DNA of 64,000 bases from Litorivivens lipolytica (GCF_014191715.1 NZ_JACHWY010000004.1:1-64000); one strand, 5' to 3'. Counted from the stretch's first letter, positions 42,705-51,881 are shown. The notes: generated from the sequence alone by a model not told the origin. Made by a program: numbers and translations.

Positions 42705-43724
42705 TCATAAGTGCTTGTTACTTGCGTAGGCGAATACGGTTGAGCTGAGCTCTTTGACTTGGGCCAATAGAGTCGTTTTCTCTTGGATAAGAGAGTTTTT
42801 GTCGTCGAGTAGTGCGGATTTATCCTCTTGGAGCGACCTAACCGTTTCTCTAAGTTCCGTAATTTGTTCGCTGCAGATATGGACAGCTTTGTCTGTCTTA
42901 TCAAGGAGTGCTTGCGTGTACTTTAAGTCGCTTTCCGCTTTCGCGCCGTGGGCTAAGGCTGAATTCAGACGTGATTCCATATCGCGTGCTTTATCAGAAA
43001 GCGAAGAGCATTCCGAACTGGTTCTCCTCAGCTTGTCTTGGAGGTCCCCGTTCTGCTTGCGAAGCAGCTGGTTTTCCGCCTGCAGTCGTTCGCAGCTGCC
43101 TTTTGCGCTAGCATGCTGCTCCGTTTTCTGAATCACTGATTCAGTAAGCTGTCCAAGCTGGACGTCTTTTCCCTGAAGAGACTCTTGCAGTTGCGATATC
43201 TGGGAGTCTTTCTCTTTAGAATATTTCTGCAGTCTATCTCGGTCCTGCTTTAACGTGGAGGATTCCTGCCGGCTCTCCGAAAGCAGAGCCTCAGTTTTGC
43301 GCAGCGCTTTTTCCATGCTATCTAATTGCTGCTTCGCGTCGTCAAGATTGGCGATGAGCGAGGTGTTTATTTCGGCAAGAGAGCGGTTCTGAGCTTCGCT
43401 ATCTTCGAGCGCCTGCGAAAGCGCTTCAATTTTTTGGTTTTGCTCAGCAGTGGAGTCTTCAAAGTCTGCCAGAGCGGATGATTTTATCGCTTCCCACAGT
43501 GCAGTTACTGTATCCGTGAGCTCGGTCGGGAGCTTATCTGGGTCACGCATTAGGGCTGCCTTTGATTGCTGTAGGCGCCTCCAGCTTTGCATGTGCTTGT
43601 TTATAGTCGTCATCGACCCGCCGAGGATGTCGTGGACCCGCTTATCAGTCGGGTTGATACCTTCGTCTAGCAGATCTTGTGCAGCACGGAATACTTCCGA
43701 TTGAGTGACGCCACCTTTGGCCAT
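42705..43724 (-). CDS. kfrA: KfrA-type coiled-coil DNA-binding protein
   Basis: 339 residues. The N-terminal ~100 residues match the KfrA DNA-binding domain (VTQSEVFRAAQDLLDEGINP, KRVHDILGGSMTTINKHMQS). The remainder is one very long coiled coil with heptads (QKIEALSQALEDSEAQNRSL onwards). KfrA of RK2-type plasmids binds its own operator and supports stable maintenance through a filament-like coiled coil. Its upstream region carries a repeated 10-mer that could be the operator. Confidence 0.85.
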   Translation of the reverse strand: MAKGGVTQSEVFRAAQDLLDEGINPTDKRVHDILGGSMTTINKHMQSWRRLQQSKAALMRDPDKLPTELTDTVTALWEAIKSSALADFEDSTAEQNQKIEALSQALEDSEAQNRSLAEINTSLIANLDDAKQQLDSMEKALRKTEALLSESRQESSTLKQDRDRLQKYSKEKDSQISQLQESLQGKDVQLGQLTESVIQKTEQHASAKGSCERLQAENQLLRKQNGDLQDKLRRTSSECSSLSDKARDMESRLNSALAHGAKAESDLKYTQALLDKTDKAVHICSEQITELRETVRSLQEDKSALLDDKNSLIQEKTTLLAQVKELSSTVFAYASNKHL

Positions 43725-43823
43725 GTCCGCCTCCGTCAGATGTTATTTTGTTTTTATTATCAATGGCTTGAATGTATACCCGCCGCTGCAATCATCAGCG
43801 CAGGGTGGTTTTCAGCATTATAA

Positions 43824-43843
43824 CGTAGTGTAGCGTAGTGTAG
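43824..43843. repeat. Tandem 10-bp repeat upstream of kfrA
   Basis: Two exact copies of CGTAGTGTAG, 100 bp before the kfrA start and 106 bp before the recombinase gene. It is a possible KfrA operator. Confidence 0.5.
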
Positions 43844-43948
43844 CGGAATACGCCTAATAATGCTTGATATATTACTTATGTAAATATACATTTATAAAAG
43901 TAACTGATAGGATTTGGTTCTGGGGTTCGATAAACATCGATCAAAAAT

Positions 43949-44968
43949 ATGGTGCCGCGGAGCGAATCGATAATGGCCGACAAAGTCTTATCTGGTGAGT
44001 TGCTCGACCTATCCGATGTCTCGTCGCAATTGGTTCCTCAAACGCCAGGCCCGGAGTACGCAAATCCGGCCCTCCTTTATCTATCCTCCCTGACATCAGC
44101 TAGCAGCCGGCGTGCGATGGCATCCGCGCTGAAAAATATCGCGATTATTCTGGGGTGCACTTCGATCGAAGACTGCCCCTGGGAAAAAATTGAACGCCAG
44201 CATGTGTTTCTGGTGAAGGCGGCTATGTCGAAGGCCGGCAAAACGCCCAATGGCATCAATATGTATCTGTCCGCCATCAGGGGCGTGGCCCGTGAAGCCC
44301 ACTATGCAAAGCGGATCGATAAAGACCACTACGATGCTATTGCCTCCGTTAAGTCAGAAACCGGTTCGCGTCTTGCCGTCGGTCGGAGTTTGCCGCTGAC
44401 GGAAGTAAATGCGCTATTAAAGTCCTGCTGGGACGAAGGCACTGCAGCTGGCGCCCGAGATGCGTTAATGATGCTCCTGTTGTACGCGTGCGGCCTTCGC
44501 CGGTCAGAGCTCGTTTCCGTTGAGAAGCGTGATCTAAACCTTGCGGAGGGGTGGGTGCGAATTATCGGCAAAGGCAACAAGCAAAGAGCAGTCCCCATTG
44601 AGATACCCATCGTCATCGATGCGGCTCGGCACTATATAGAGGAATGGAGGGGCAATCACGAAGGCCCCCTCTTCACTCGGATACTTAAGAACGGCACGAT
44701 TAAAGATACCGCCCTATCCGACCAAGCGGTCTACTACATACTGGATAAGCGCCGAGGCCTAGCGGGACTGGGCGAGCTCTCTCCCCACGATATGCGCCGC
44801 ACGTTTATTACGACGCTGCTCGACGCGAACATAAACCTAAAAACGGTGGCGGATCTGGCAGGACATAAAAGTGTGAATACGACTGCGCGTTATGACAGGG
44901 GGGGAGAGAAAAGAATGCGGGAAGCGGTTGGGCGCCTCCCCTCGCCAACCACTCCTCGGGTGAACTGA
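43949..44968 (+). CDS. XerC/D-like tyrosine recombinase
   Basis: 339 residues with an N-terminal SAM-like domain and a C-terminal catalytic domain. Visible catalytic residues: R in ACGLRRSEL (~181), H-x-x-R in SPHDMRRTFIT (~280), H in AGHKSVNTTARY (~305) and nucleophile Y in ARYDR (~314). Length and spacing fit resolvase-type recombinases of plasmids. It may resolve multimers. No adjacent crossover site was identified. Confidence 0.85.
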   Translation: MVPRSESIMADKVLSGELLDLSDVSSQLVPQTPGPEYANPALLYLSSLTSASSRRAMASALKNIAIILGCTSIEDCPWEKIERQHVFLVKAAMSKAGKTPNGINMYLSAIRGVAREAHYAKRIDKDHYDAIASVKSETGSRLAVGRSLPLTEVNALLKSCWDEGTAAGARDALMMLLLYACGLRRSELVSVEKRDLNLAEGWVRIIGKGNKQRAVPIEIPIVIDAARHYIEEWRGNHEGPLFTRILKNGTIKDTALSDQAVYYILDKRRGLAGLGELSPHDMRRTFITTLLDANINLKTVADLAGHKSVNTTARYDRGGEKRMREAVGRLPSPTTPRVN

Positions 44969-45104
44969 CCTATACCGGGAATTTTCATGTAGCGGCCGAG
45001 TATACTCAGCTTGACCTTCCTTGTTGACGTCATTTTGACGCTCTTAATTCCTGTGAGTCCCTAATCTAGAGTGGCGAACTATTTCGTCTACTCGGTTGAT
45101 TGTA

Positions 45105-45464
45105 TTAAAAGGCCTGCATGGGCCGGAGGGCGACAACGTTATCGCTTCTTCTATTGGCCTCGTTGGCGCTGAATGCAAAGTGATCAGCTACAGCTGCGAG
45201 TTGCCTATCTAGTGTTCTGTAGTCGCCTAAATGAGAAAGCGCTGCGAAATCTTCCCAAGAGGCTATTATTCGCCCCCAGTGCGGGCTGATTCGCCCTATT
45301 TTATTCAGCTTTGTCCGCCGATCTACTATTAAGCTCAGTAATCGTTGGCAGCCTACAAAATCTTCGGAAGTCTCGGGCGGTGCACTTCGATCGGTTTTTT
45401 CGTTATTTAGAAGTTGCCAGAACGCCCGCACACACAGGCTCTCCTTTTGGCTAACAATTTTCAC
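45105..45464 (-). CDS. Hypothetical protein
   Basis: 119 residues, helical and charged (RRTKLNKIGRISPHWGRIIA). The short plus-strand frame at 45514-45732 nearby is considered doubtful. No family recognised. Confidence 0.45.
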   Translation of the reverse strand: MKIVSQKESLCVRAFWQLLNNEKTDRSAPPETSEDFVGCQRLLSLIVDRRTKLNKIGRISPHWGRIIASWEDFAALSHLGDYRTLDRQLAAVADHFAFSANEANRRSDNVVALRPMQAF

Positions 45465-45871
45465 TGTGTGGGCGCCTTAGATATCCGATCGCTTCATCAA
45501 TAATTGCTGAATCTTGTGTACTACCGACAGTGCATATCATATATCGGTGGACCGAAGTTTGAGTGTAGCAAAGCGGGTGAAAATACCTCATTTTCATATT
45601 GAACCCGCTGGGTATTACTCTATGCCGCTTCCTTATCTATCGGCTTTCGCGGAGCTTATGAGTTCAAAGCATGGATTTAACCTGCGCTTAGGGAGTAGCT
45701 ATAGCGGTGATTTAGCAGTCCCGATGGCTTAATGGGGCTTTAGTGCGTTCAATTAACTATGCACTACGGCTAAATTCAGAACGACCGGGATCATGTGAAG
45801 TAACGTTCCCGGCTCGTTCTACCTCGCGGTTTGCTATACTTGCTTCCAATGATATGGGCTGAGGGTTTCGA
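45465..45871. other. Gap, mostly gene-free
   Basis: About 400 bp. A 72-codon plus frame (45514-45732) begins with GTG and has no ribosome site. An imperfect GAACGA...TCGTTC hairpin at about 45779-45819 may be a terminator. Confidence 0.35.
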
Positions 45872-46087
45872 ATGATTATGAAAGCCAGTGAATTTTTGCG
45901 CCCAATGGTGGGTCTATATTTCGTGGGACTAGCCGTGATAATGGCTGTTACGGTCGTTGGCTACTTCGCTTTCCCAGGAGTGCTAGCGAAGGTTTTCATA
46001 TCTACTATCGGTGTGACCCTGGCCGTTTTGTGGATTCCGTTGAGCGGCATGCTGGTGTGTAAACGCTTGGCTCAGACAGAGGCTTAG
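45872..46087 (+). CDS. Small two-helix membrane protein
   Basis: 71 residues with two hydrophobic helices (LYFVGLAVIMAVTVVGYFAF, FISTIGVTLAVLWIPLSGML). GAGGG lies about 8 bases before the ATG. No family recognised. Confidence 0.6.
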   Translation: MIMKASEFLRPMVGLYFVGLAVIMAVTVVGYFAFPGVLAKVFISTIGVTLAVLWIPLSGMLVCKRLAQTEA

Positions 46088-46252
46088 CATCAAGTACTAC
46101 GCGTCAAAATGTCACCCTTCACGTCGACTGCTGCAGTTTCTTTATTCGGCCTCTTTGATTTCTGTCGAGCGACATGACGTTCCTTTTTAGTCGTAGCCTG
46201 CGACGGAATGCCCCCCGTAGGGTTCGCCTTTGTTTGCCGTTAACATTACCTT

Positions 46253-46356
46253 TTACCCCTTGACGTGTGTAACCCAGTTTTCCATACGGATTCCCTTGAC
46301 CCTCTCAAACTCTCTTAGATTGTTCGAGACCAGTATTAGAACGCCTCTCGTGGCGC
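46253..46356 (-). pseudogene. vapC: VapC toxin remnant (C-terminus only)
   Basis: Directly after the vapB stop, a frame without a start reads GVLILVSNNLREFERVKGIR then MENWVTHVKG and a stop. This matches the C-terminal end of VapC PIN toxins (the TNNxREFERVPGLxVENW end). The first ~100 residues, including the PIN active site, are missing, so this toxin is dead. Confidence 0.65.
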
Positions 46357-46569
46357 CTACTCTTGGCTTACTCGCTCCTCCATAAAGTCATCAGTTACCG
46401 CAGGCCCATTTAAGAAAAAGCTATCCCACGTATTCTCTAGTGGAGAGATTATTCTTTCTTTGCCTTGCACCCGAACATTGACCTTTTTTACCCCTTCAGG
46501 GAATCGGGTATCCGCTGGTAGCCGAACGGCCTGAGTGCTATTGTTCTCAAAGACTGTGCCTGTGCTCAT
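46357..46569 (-). CDS. vapB: VapB-family antitoxin
   Basis: The ATG at 46569 gives 70 residues ([20 protein letters not shown]), the swapped-hairpin AbrB-like N-terminus with the [10 protein letters not shown] motif and the C-terminal toxin-binding [20 protein letters not shown]. Typical of VapB. Its toxin partner survives only as a C-terminal stub, so this is an orphan antitoxin. Confidence 0.8.
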   Translation of the reverse strand: MSTGTVFENNSTQAVRLPADTRFPEGVKKVNVRVQGKERIISPLENTWDSFFLNGPAVTDDFMEERVSQE

Positions 46570-46576
46570 GCGATCC

Positions 46577-47161
46577 TCAAATATGTATATAGCGCGTACG
46601 TATAAGGCAATTGTATATAGAATATTGCCCTTCGTATTTAGGTGGGCGCAAGCCTCTGCACGACTCACGAAAGGCAAGGGAGATTCTTTTGTCCCGGGCA
46701 TCTATGTAAACCAGCGTCATGTCAGGCGAAGCATGACCCAGAACGGTTTGGGTGGTTTTCAAGTCATACCCCCGGCGATCCATCCAGATCGCCAGACTGC
46801 GGCGCCCACTGTGTGAGCCAGCCTCAACGCCGGCCCGCTTAATAAGCTCTCTGACAAGGTTTTCAAGGCTGTCACAGCAGGTAGATGATTCGTGGGTTTC
46901 CGGTTTTGGTGTAGTTGCCGGGCAGTCTGAAACTTCCCCTTAGTTCACCGTCAGAACATCCCGAATCTTTAGCTGGGCCGCCTCGTTGATCCGTAGGCCG
47001 CTCCCAAACAGCATCCAGAGCAACGCTACATTGCGAGGCCCAGTCGCTCCCCGTGAAGCGGCCCATAGGACATGCGCGAGTTGCTTTGGGGTATCAATTA
47101 TTTGAGCCTTGCCGCGCCCTGGTTCGTAAATATCTTTGAGCCGGTTGTTTGGTCGCCGCAT
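46577..47161 (-). pseudogene. Frameshifted tyrosine recombinase
   Basis: Three frames together give one integrase: LWMLFGSGLRINEAAQLKIR (catalytic R) from the start at 47161, then GELRGSFRLPGNYTKTGNPR in a second frame, then AGVEAGSHSGRRSLAIWMDR (H-x-x-R) and [20 protein letters not shown] (H and Y) in a third. In-frame stops (TAA near 46940, TGA near 46885) confirm loss of function. It abuts vapB. It is a decayed copy of a different recombinase from the one at 43949. Confidence 0.75.
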
Positions 47162-47303
47162 AAGTCAGCCTCCGGATTATCACAAACACCGTTATGTGCC
47201 GATATGTGATATATGCTGTTTTTAAAGTGGTTTTTAACCCTAAAGCTAGCAATTCCGGGGCTTCATGGGAATGTTGGATGGGGGCGAGCCCGCCCGGACA
47301 CGA

Positions 47304-47341
47304 GGCGGTTAACGTCCTGGGCGTGGGGCGCTATACTGGGT
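47304..47341. repeat. 38-bp repeat flanking the Phd/PIN module, left copy
   Basis: 31 of 38 bases match the copy at 48385-48422 in the same orientation; both end TATACTGGGT. The two copies bracket the toxin-antitoxin pair. Confidence 0.6.
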
Positions 47342-47530
47342 ATTGCGTTGGACGGCGCCGCTCTGGAAACCCAGCGTGTAGGAAAGAGCGATCATGGAAA
47401 AGTCAGGGGTTGTGTAGTGTACACTACAGAAAACTGGCTTTTGGTTATATCGAAAGCCCCCTATATACCCCTTTGATGTATATAGGCGTTGATTCAAGCG
47501 CCCCACCTGCAAAAGTGGTCAATATTCAAC

Positions 47531-47560
47531 CAAAAATTCAATCGTACGATTGAATTTTTG
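47531..47560. repeat. Perfect 30-bp palindrome
   Basis: CAAAAATTCAATCGT followed by its exact reverse complement. It could be a bidirectional terminator or an operator; the T-run is inside the stem. Confidence 0.75.
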
Positions 47561-47685
47561 TTCATTATTTGATCGCCCGTCGTAATTGAAGTTCTAAAAC
47601 CCTCTAATGAGACATCAAGTGACCACTTGATCTAGTCATTTCACGATACCATAATGACCATGGTTACATGACTATAGGTGTTGTT

Positions 47686-47919
47686 ATGCAGGAACAGGTT
47701 TCAAAGTCTCAATTCAAGGCCAAAGCGCTTGAGCTATTTAGGCAGGTTGAGTCGAGCGGCCAGGCCGTGATCGTGACAGACCATGGTAAACCAACTATTG
47801 AGGTGCGCCAGTATCGTAACGTTGAACGTAACCCGCTGGACGTTCTTAGGGGTAGCGTGACTGAATACTCTGAGCCTACGGAACCTGTGGGCGAGGGTGA
47901 ATGGGAGGCGCTTGGGTGA
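47686..47919 (+). CDS. Phd/YefM-family antitoxin
   Basis: 77 residues from the ATG at 47686 (MQEQVSKSQFKAKALELFRQ). The pattern KSQFKAKALELFRQVESSGQ then VIVTDHGKPTIEVRQY is the Phd/YefM DNA-binding fold. The C-terminus is acidic for toxin binding. Its TGA overlaps the toxin's GTG start (GTGA). Inverted repeats upstream are probable operators. Confidence 0.85.
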   Translation: MQEQVSKSQFKAKALELFRQVESSGQAVIVTDHGKPTIEVRQYRNVERNPLDVLRGSVTEYSEPTEPVGEGEWEALG

Positions 47920-48311
47920 TCGTTCTGGATACGCATACCCTTATCTGGTGGGTTAACGGTGACAAGCAGTTATCAACGAACGCAAAGAAGGCAATTGAGT
48001 CGGAACTACCGGATGGGCAAGTATTCGTTTCTTCGATAAGCGCCTGGGAGATCGCCATGCTGGTTTCAAAAGGAAGACTGGCGCTTACGATGGATATTGA
48101 CGACTGGCTGGACACCGTTTCCGCCATTGATGGCATCTCATTTGTCCCAGTTACTACGGATGTCGCTGTGCAGTCGGTTCGACTGCCTGGTGAGTTCCAT
48201 TCTGACCCCGCAGATCGGATCATCGTCGCTTTAGCTCGGCATCGTTCCGTTTCGCTTGTGACTGCTGATACCAAAATTCGAGAGTATCGGCATGTCAAAA
48301 CCATTTGGTAA
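47916..48311 (+). CDS. PIN-domain toxin (VapC-like RNase)
   Basis: A GTG start overlapping the antitoxin stop gives VIVLDTHTLIWWVNGDK. PIN acidic residues are visible in order: D in LDTHT, E in SAWEIAML, D in DPADRIIVA and D in TADTKI. The order and spacing match VapC toxins, Mg-dependent RNases. The 131-residue frame is intact, so the module is likely active. Confidence 0.88.
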   Translation: MIVLDTHTLIWWVNGDKQLSTNAKKAIESELPDGQVFVSSISAWEIAMLVSKGRLALTMDIDDWLDTVSAIDGISFVPVTTDVAVQSVRLPGEFHSDPADRIIVALARHRSVSLVTADTKIREYRHVKTIW

Positions 48312-48384
48312 GAACTAGATGAGCGTATTCCCATGCGGCGGGAATGTTGTATGGGCGAGTTTTTGGCGCCGGCCGGCAGTGGTG

Positions 48385-48422
48385 GGCGGTTAGCGTTCCG
48401 GGGTAGGGGCGGTATACTGGGT
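48385..48422. repeat. 38-bp repeat flanking the Phd/PIN module, right copy
   Basis: Second copy of the repeat at 47304-47341; located 74 bp after the toxin stop and 43 bp before the terminator. Confidence 0.6.
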
Positions 48423-48464
48423 GGCTATGGGGGCGGGCCATCGCGAGTGCGGCCCTGAAACTAA

Positions 48465-48497
48465 AAAGCCCCGGCACGCAATACGCACCGGGGCTTT
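48465..48497. terminator. Strong bidirectional hairpin terminator
   Basis: AAAGCCCCGG and CCGGGGCTTT form a 10-bp stem with a 13-nt loop, followed by TAC. It ends the toxin transcript before the Abi-like gene. Confidence 0.8.
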
Positions 48498-48597
48498 ACA
48501 CATGTGCCAATGTTGCGAGGGCTTCACCGGGTTAGCGGGAGAGGTCACATCGCTGGCTATGGGTGGATTATATTAAAACGCGACCAAGGAAGTCAAA

Positions 48598-49452
48598 TTG
48601 CGCAACTTGAACCATGCGGCCATTGAGCCCTACATCTCGACCCCCCGGCTGGATGCCTACCGTCACTTTTTTAACCCTGTCGATGATGTCGCCCTGCTGG
48701 GGGCCTACCAGTGGAACAAAGAGGTAGCCGGTGCATTTTTCCCACTGTTGCAGACGCTGGAGATAACGCTGCGCAATGCGATACACGGTGAGGCCTCCAA
48801 GCTCTGGGGGCAGGCTTGGTTCGATAATGTTCAAACTAAGGCTCGCCCGACCCCAGCGCAGCAGAGGCACACCCGGCAGCATGGGGTCAACATATCAAAG
48901 GCGCGGCAGGCTTTAGGACGACGGGCAAGCCCAGATCGTATTGTGGCCATGCAGACGCTCGGGTTCTGGACCAACCTCTTCAACGAGGTGTTTGATGTGA
49001 ACGGGCAGCCCCGCGCACTTTGGCCTACCTTGCTACAGCCGGTGTTCCCTCATGCGACAAGAGTTCATCGTCAGCGCGATCCTATCCGGCGGTCGCTGGT
49101 TAAAATACAAAGATTTCGGAACCGGGCGTTTCATCACGAACCGCTGTGGAAGCATCGGCATCCCGCGAATCCTCACCAGGCTATCCAGAACCTTTTAGAC
49201 ATGGTCCATGATGTTGCAGAGCTCATCGGCTGGATTTCGACCGACACCACGGCATACCTTCGCGCTGCCGGATACATCGAAAACCTGAACAGGGTGATTT
49301 CAGTTGATCACTTGAACTACCTGCAAACGCCGGGCAACGATTCGCTTCCGCTGGCGCAAGCCCGGCGAACCTTGCGTAAGTTAGTCAGCTCCAGTCCGGG
49401 CATCCAGGATATTACCCGCCGCGGGGAGCGGGTAGCACGACTGATTACCTAG
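48598..49452 (+). CDS. Abi-like protein with a HEPN RNase-type motif
   Basis: A TTG start with AAGGAAG six bases upstream gives 284 residues. The pattern is that of Abi-like proteins: ISTPRLDAYRHFF, LLGAYQWNKEVAGAFFPLLQ, TLEITLRNAIHGEASKLWG. RFRNRAFHHEPLW at ~172-184 holds the R-N-x3-H HEPN active-site motif. Related proteins cause abortive infection. No antitoxin is adjacent, so it may be self-controlled or not toxic. Confidence 0.7.
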   Translation: MRNLNHAAIEPYISTPRLDAYRHFFNPVDDVALLGAYQWNKEVAGAFFPLLQTLEITLRNAIHGEASKLWGQAWFDNVQTKARPTPAQQRHTRQHGVNISKARQALGRRASPDRIVAMQTLGFWTNLFNEVFDVNGQPRALWPTLLQPVFPHATRVHRQRDPIRRSLVKIQRFRNRAFHHEPLWKHRHPANPHQAIQNLLDMVHDVAELIGWISTDTTAYLRAAGYIENLNRVISVDHLNYLQTPGNDSLPLAQARRTLRKLVSSSPGIQDITRRGERVARLIT

Positions 49453-49516
49453 CTAGTGCTACCCTGTCTCGCTTTCTCTGGTCCGTTTGGGCAGGGTTTT
49501 TACCTTTTTTAGAGAA

Positions 49517-50560
49517 CTACGCCCCCCGCATGAAGGATAGGAAAGCCTCCCTCACCTCTTTGTGCGTTCGGTCATGTTTATCCCCTGCCCAGATATCTAT
49601 GGTCAAACCGCCGTAGGATGCCCTGGATCTGCTACGGGTAGTGAACCCGAACTCGCCGTCATCAATCTCCGACCACTCCAGCGCCTCCGCATCAGGGAGA
49701 TACTCAGCAATTTTCTCGGCCGTGATGACTTGGCCAGGCGTGTACCGAAGCGTTGGGCCGCTGAAAATATTTTCCGGTATCAATGAAACGTTAAACTCAG
49801 CGTTTGGGTTGATGCAGTTCAGTCCGCCTCGATAATTAATATTTCTCGCGATCAGGGCCCCATCTTTGGGCCAATCGTCCTCGGTGAGGAGAGCCGGCTC
49901 TGCAATTTTGATAACGATAGGATCGCTAGTTTTGCGTGTCGGCTCTGGATCGGAATTTATCTCGGCAGAACCCGTTTTGGAATGTAGCGGGGCCCCATCT
50001 AAGAATCGCTTGGGTCCGAGCGCCCAAAGATTATTGATGTTGGAAAGGTAGGTCATGGCCTTCCCACTTGAATCGTCGATGACGCTATATCGGTAGCTCG
50101 TCGACTGGATGGTTGCGCGCGGATCGAAGCCCCCTACATCTGCGGACCATGGGTCATCGAGCTGATCAGCAATCGCTGAAATGGTGTCTTTGTACTCGTC
50201 GAACACGGCGTCTGTAGCGGACTCAATAAAGGCTTCGTCCACAAGTACACTCAGATGCCCTTTGCGCTCACCTATAAACAGGATCGGTGCCGCGAGTCCC
50301 GCGATATAAATATTCTCAAGGGCTTTGATGACACGGGCGTCGTGGTCTTCGTCCCAGAGTATGGCGATATCTTGGACTGGGTGTGCGTTGGTGTTTTGCG
50401 TGGTGCTGCCGTCGGAGCGTGACGAACGAAGTGCGCCAATTCCGGGAAGCTGAACCGCACGAAGAATAGAGTAATGTGTTCCGCGGCCAATCGTACCGAT
50501 AGGGGCGGGTTCGTCGTAGAGGGTAGTAAATAAGCTTGAGTACAGGCGTGCGTCAGCCAT
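49517..50560 (-). CDS. Hypothetical protein
   Basis: The ATG at 50560 has GGAG at the right spacing and gives ~347 residues (MADARLYSSLFTTLYDEPAP), shorter than the open frame to 50653. Alpha/beta with no signal peptide. VQDIAILWDEDHDARVIKAL is distinctive. No family recognised. Confidence 0.6.
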   Translation of the reverse strand: MADARLYSSLFTTLYDEPAPIGTIGRGTHYSILRAVQLPGIGALRSSRSDGSTTQNTNAHPVQDIAILWDEDHDARVIKALENIYIAGLAAPILFIGERKGHLSVLVDEAFIESATDAVFDEYKDTISAIADQLDDPWSADVGGFDPRATIQSTSYRYSVIDDSSGKAMTYLSNINNLWALGPKRFLDGAPLHSKTGSAEINSDPEPTRKTSDPIVIKIAEPALLTEDDWPKDGALIARNINYRGGLNCINPNAEFNVSLIPENIFSGPTLRYTPGQVITAEKIAEYLPDAEALEWSEIDDGEFGFTTRSRSRASYGGLTIDIWAGDKHDRTHKEVREAFLSFMRGA

Positions 50561-50715
50561 AGAGGTTCTCCATTGTCGATGGTAGATCGTAACGTCAGTT
50601 ACGGCAGAGGGCTTTCGGCCCTTCCGCCAGTCGAGGGCAAGATTAACACGCAATTTATTTCTTTGAAAAGCTCTATGTTAAATTAGGAGTATTCAATTGA
50701 TTAGTTTCAGACACC

Positions 50716-50906
50716 GTGCCGCGCCGTACTCACCATTGCTATACAGACACTGAGCTCGCCAAGTTAGGCGATCGTTATCTGTCCAAACATGATTATCCCA
50801 ACCTGGGTTCCTATGGCTACCAAGTGCGATTTCAGGGGCGAGGCTCAACACGCTATGCCCGACTGTCGTTGAGGCCCGCCCGAGAAATCGGTCGGGCCTT
50901 TTATTT
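50716..50906 (+). other. Small transcript candidate ending at a strong terminator
   Basis: A 91-codon frame (50716-50991, GTG start) runs through a clear terminator at 50873-50906 (GGCCCG-CCGA-gaaa-TCGG-CGGGCC then TTTTATTT), so it is unlikely to be translated as a whole. Either a shorter peptide or a small RNA of ~200 nt ending there is possible. Confidence 0.35.
50873..50906 (+). terminator. Rho-independent terminator
   Basis: A long GC stem with GAAA loop followed by TTTTATTT. Rightward orientation, with no accepted gene directly upstream. Confidence 0.75.
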
Positions 50907-51090
50907 GCCTGGTGATATCTTACGATTCAAAGGCTGCTGTACTTCTCTAACAGAAAAACCTAAATCTATCACAACCATTTCTGCAATATAACATCGACCG
51001 TTTCACTCGGGTGGTTTTCACCCTGAGCGCCCCCCGTGCATTCTATTCTCTGCCGGTATGATGCGTGTGACAAACCACCAAGGGAAGATT

Positions 51091-51828
51091 ATGCGATTTA
51101 GTAAGACGATATTTCTCGCTGCAGTTTTGGTTTCTGCTGCCGGCTGCATGCATGAGGACGATGACGACGATGATAGAAACGCCATGCCCGCGGCTAACGA
51201 AGAGTCAATTAGAGACTTTATCCGGTCAGCAAATGGAAATAGCTATAAGTTCCCGTGGATCAATGCAGATCACGATACCAAGGTAGCCACCAATGAGCGT
51301 TTGAAGCAGTGGGATGTAACGACTCAAGGGTTGATTCCGGTTAAACACAATAATGTGCAAATCGCGATTGATGCGATGAACGCTATTGAGGACAAGCTGG
51401 GCACAACCTTGTTCGATCGCACATCAATTCAAAGCACGCCAGACGATCAGATCCAGAAAGGTATCGTTGTCAGCTATGGTACGGCGGTTGGCGCTTCAGG
51501 CGGCCCGGAAGCGAATGCCTGTGGCCATGTAGGTGCGTTAGGCGGTTCGACGGGTTGGCCGAGAAACTTCTATGGCGAAACTGGGCACATGGATAGCGTT
51601 CTGCAGGTCAATCTGGACTCAAGTTCGCCAGACGGCTGCACCGGCGGACTTTCACTTGATGTGACCATCCATGAGTTTATGCACGCACTGGGCATGGGAG
51701 ACCATTTTGACGGGTTTGGCTTCGGTCCTGCGATTCACGCCAATGCGTGGAATGTGTTGCACAACATACTGAACAATAGCCCCGGTACGGCGATGGACAG
51801 TTTGTTTGTCGAGAAGAAATTTCAGTAA
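51091..51828 (+). CDS. Secreted metalloprotease lipoprotein (HExxHxxGxxxH)
   Basis: The ATG at 51091 with AAGGGAAG upstream gives a 245-residue lipoprotein (MRFSKTIFLAAVLVSAAGCM, lipobox AAGC), followed by a run of Asp residues. At ~193-204, HEFMHALGMGDH is the zincin consensus of astacin/metzincin-type proteases with three His ligands and a catalytic Glu. A terminator follows immediately. The single domain is small for a protease; the substrate is unknown. Confidence 0.78.
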   Translation: MRFSKTIFLAAVLVSAAGCMHEDDDDDDRNAMPAANEESIRDFIRSANGNSYKFPWINADHDTKVATNERLKQWDVTTQGLIPVKHNNVQIAIDAMNAIEDKLGTTLFDRTSIQSTPDDQIQKGIVVSYGTAVGASGGPEANACGHVGALGGSTGWPRNFYGETGHMDSVLQVNLDSSSPDGCTGGLSLDVTIHEFMHALGMGDHFDGFGFGPAIHANAWNVLHNILNNSPGTAMDSLFVEKKFQ

Positions 51829-51833
51829 TCATA

Positions 51834-51855
51834 AAACCCGCTTCGGCGGGTTTTT
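51834..51855 (+). terminator. Rho-independent terminator
   Basis: AAACCCGC-ttcg-GCGGGTTTTT: a stable stem with a TTCG tetraloop just after the metalloprotease stop; usable in both directions. Confidence 0.85.
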
Positions 51856-51881
51856 CATTTCTATGGGTCTTTTCTCGCGGC

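Larger units (their letters stand above)
47162..47685. other. Regulatory gap before the Phd/PIN module
   Basis: About 520 bp without a gene. It holds one copy of the 38-bp repeat (47304-47341), a perfect 30-bp palindrome (47531-47560), and nested inverted repeats before the antitoxin gene (ATCAAGTG-AC-CACTTGAT at 47614-47631, then TAGTCAT...ATGACTA). The last are placed to be the autoregulatory operator of the module. Confidence 0.6.

Noticed and set aside
42617-42904. 95-codon minus frame overlapping kfrA's 3' end
   Set aside because: It is a shadow of the KfrA coiled coil in another frame.
43900-43948. tRNA-like GGGTTCGATAAACATCGA sequence
   Set aside because: Only a T-loop-like string; no acceptor, D or anticodon stems can be formed around it.
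49461-49508. Terminator after the Abi-like gene
   Set aside because: CCCTG/CAGGG arms are short with a ~27-nt loop; the following T-run is suggestive but the stem is too weak to call.
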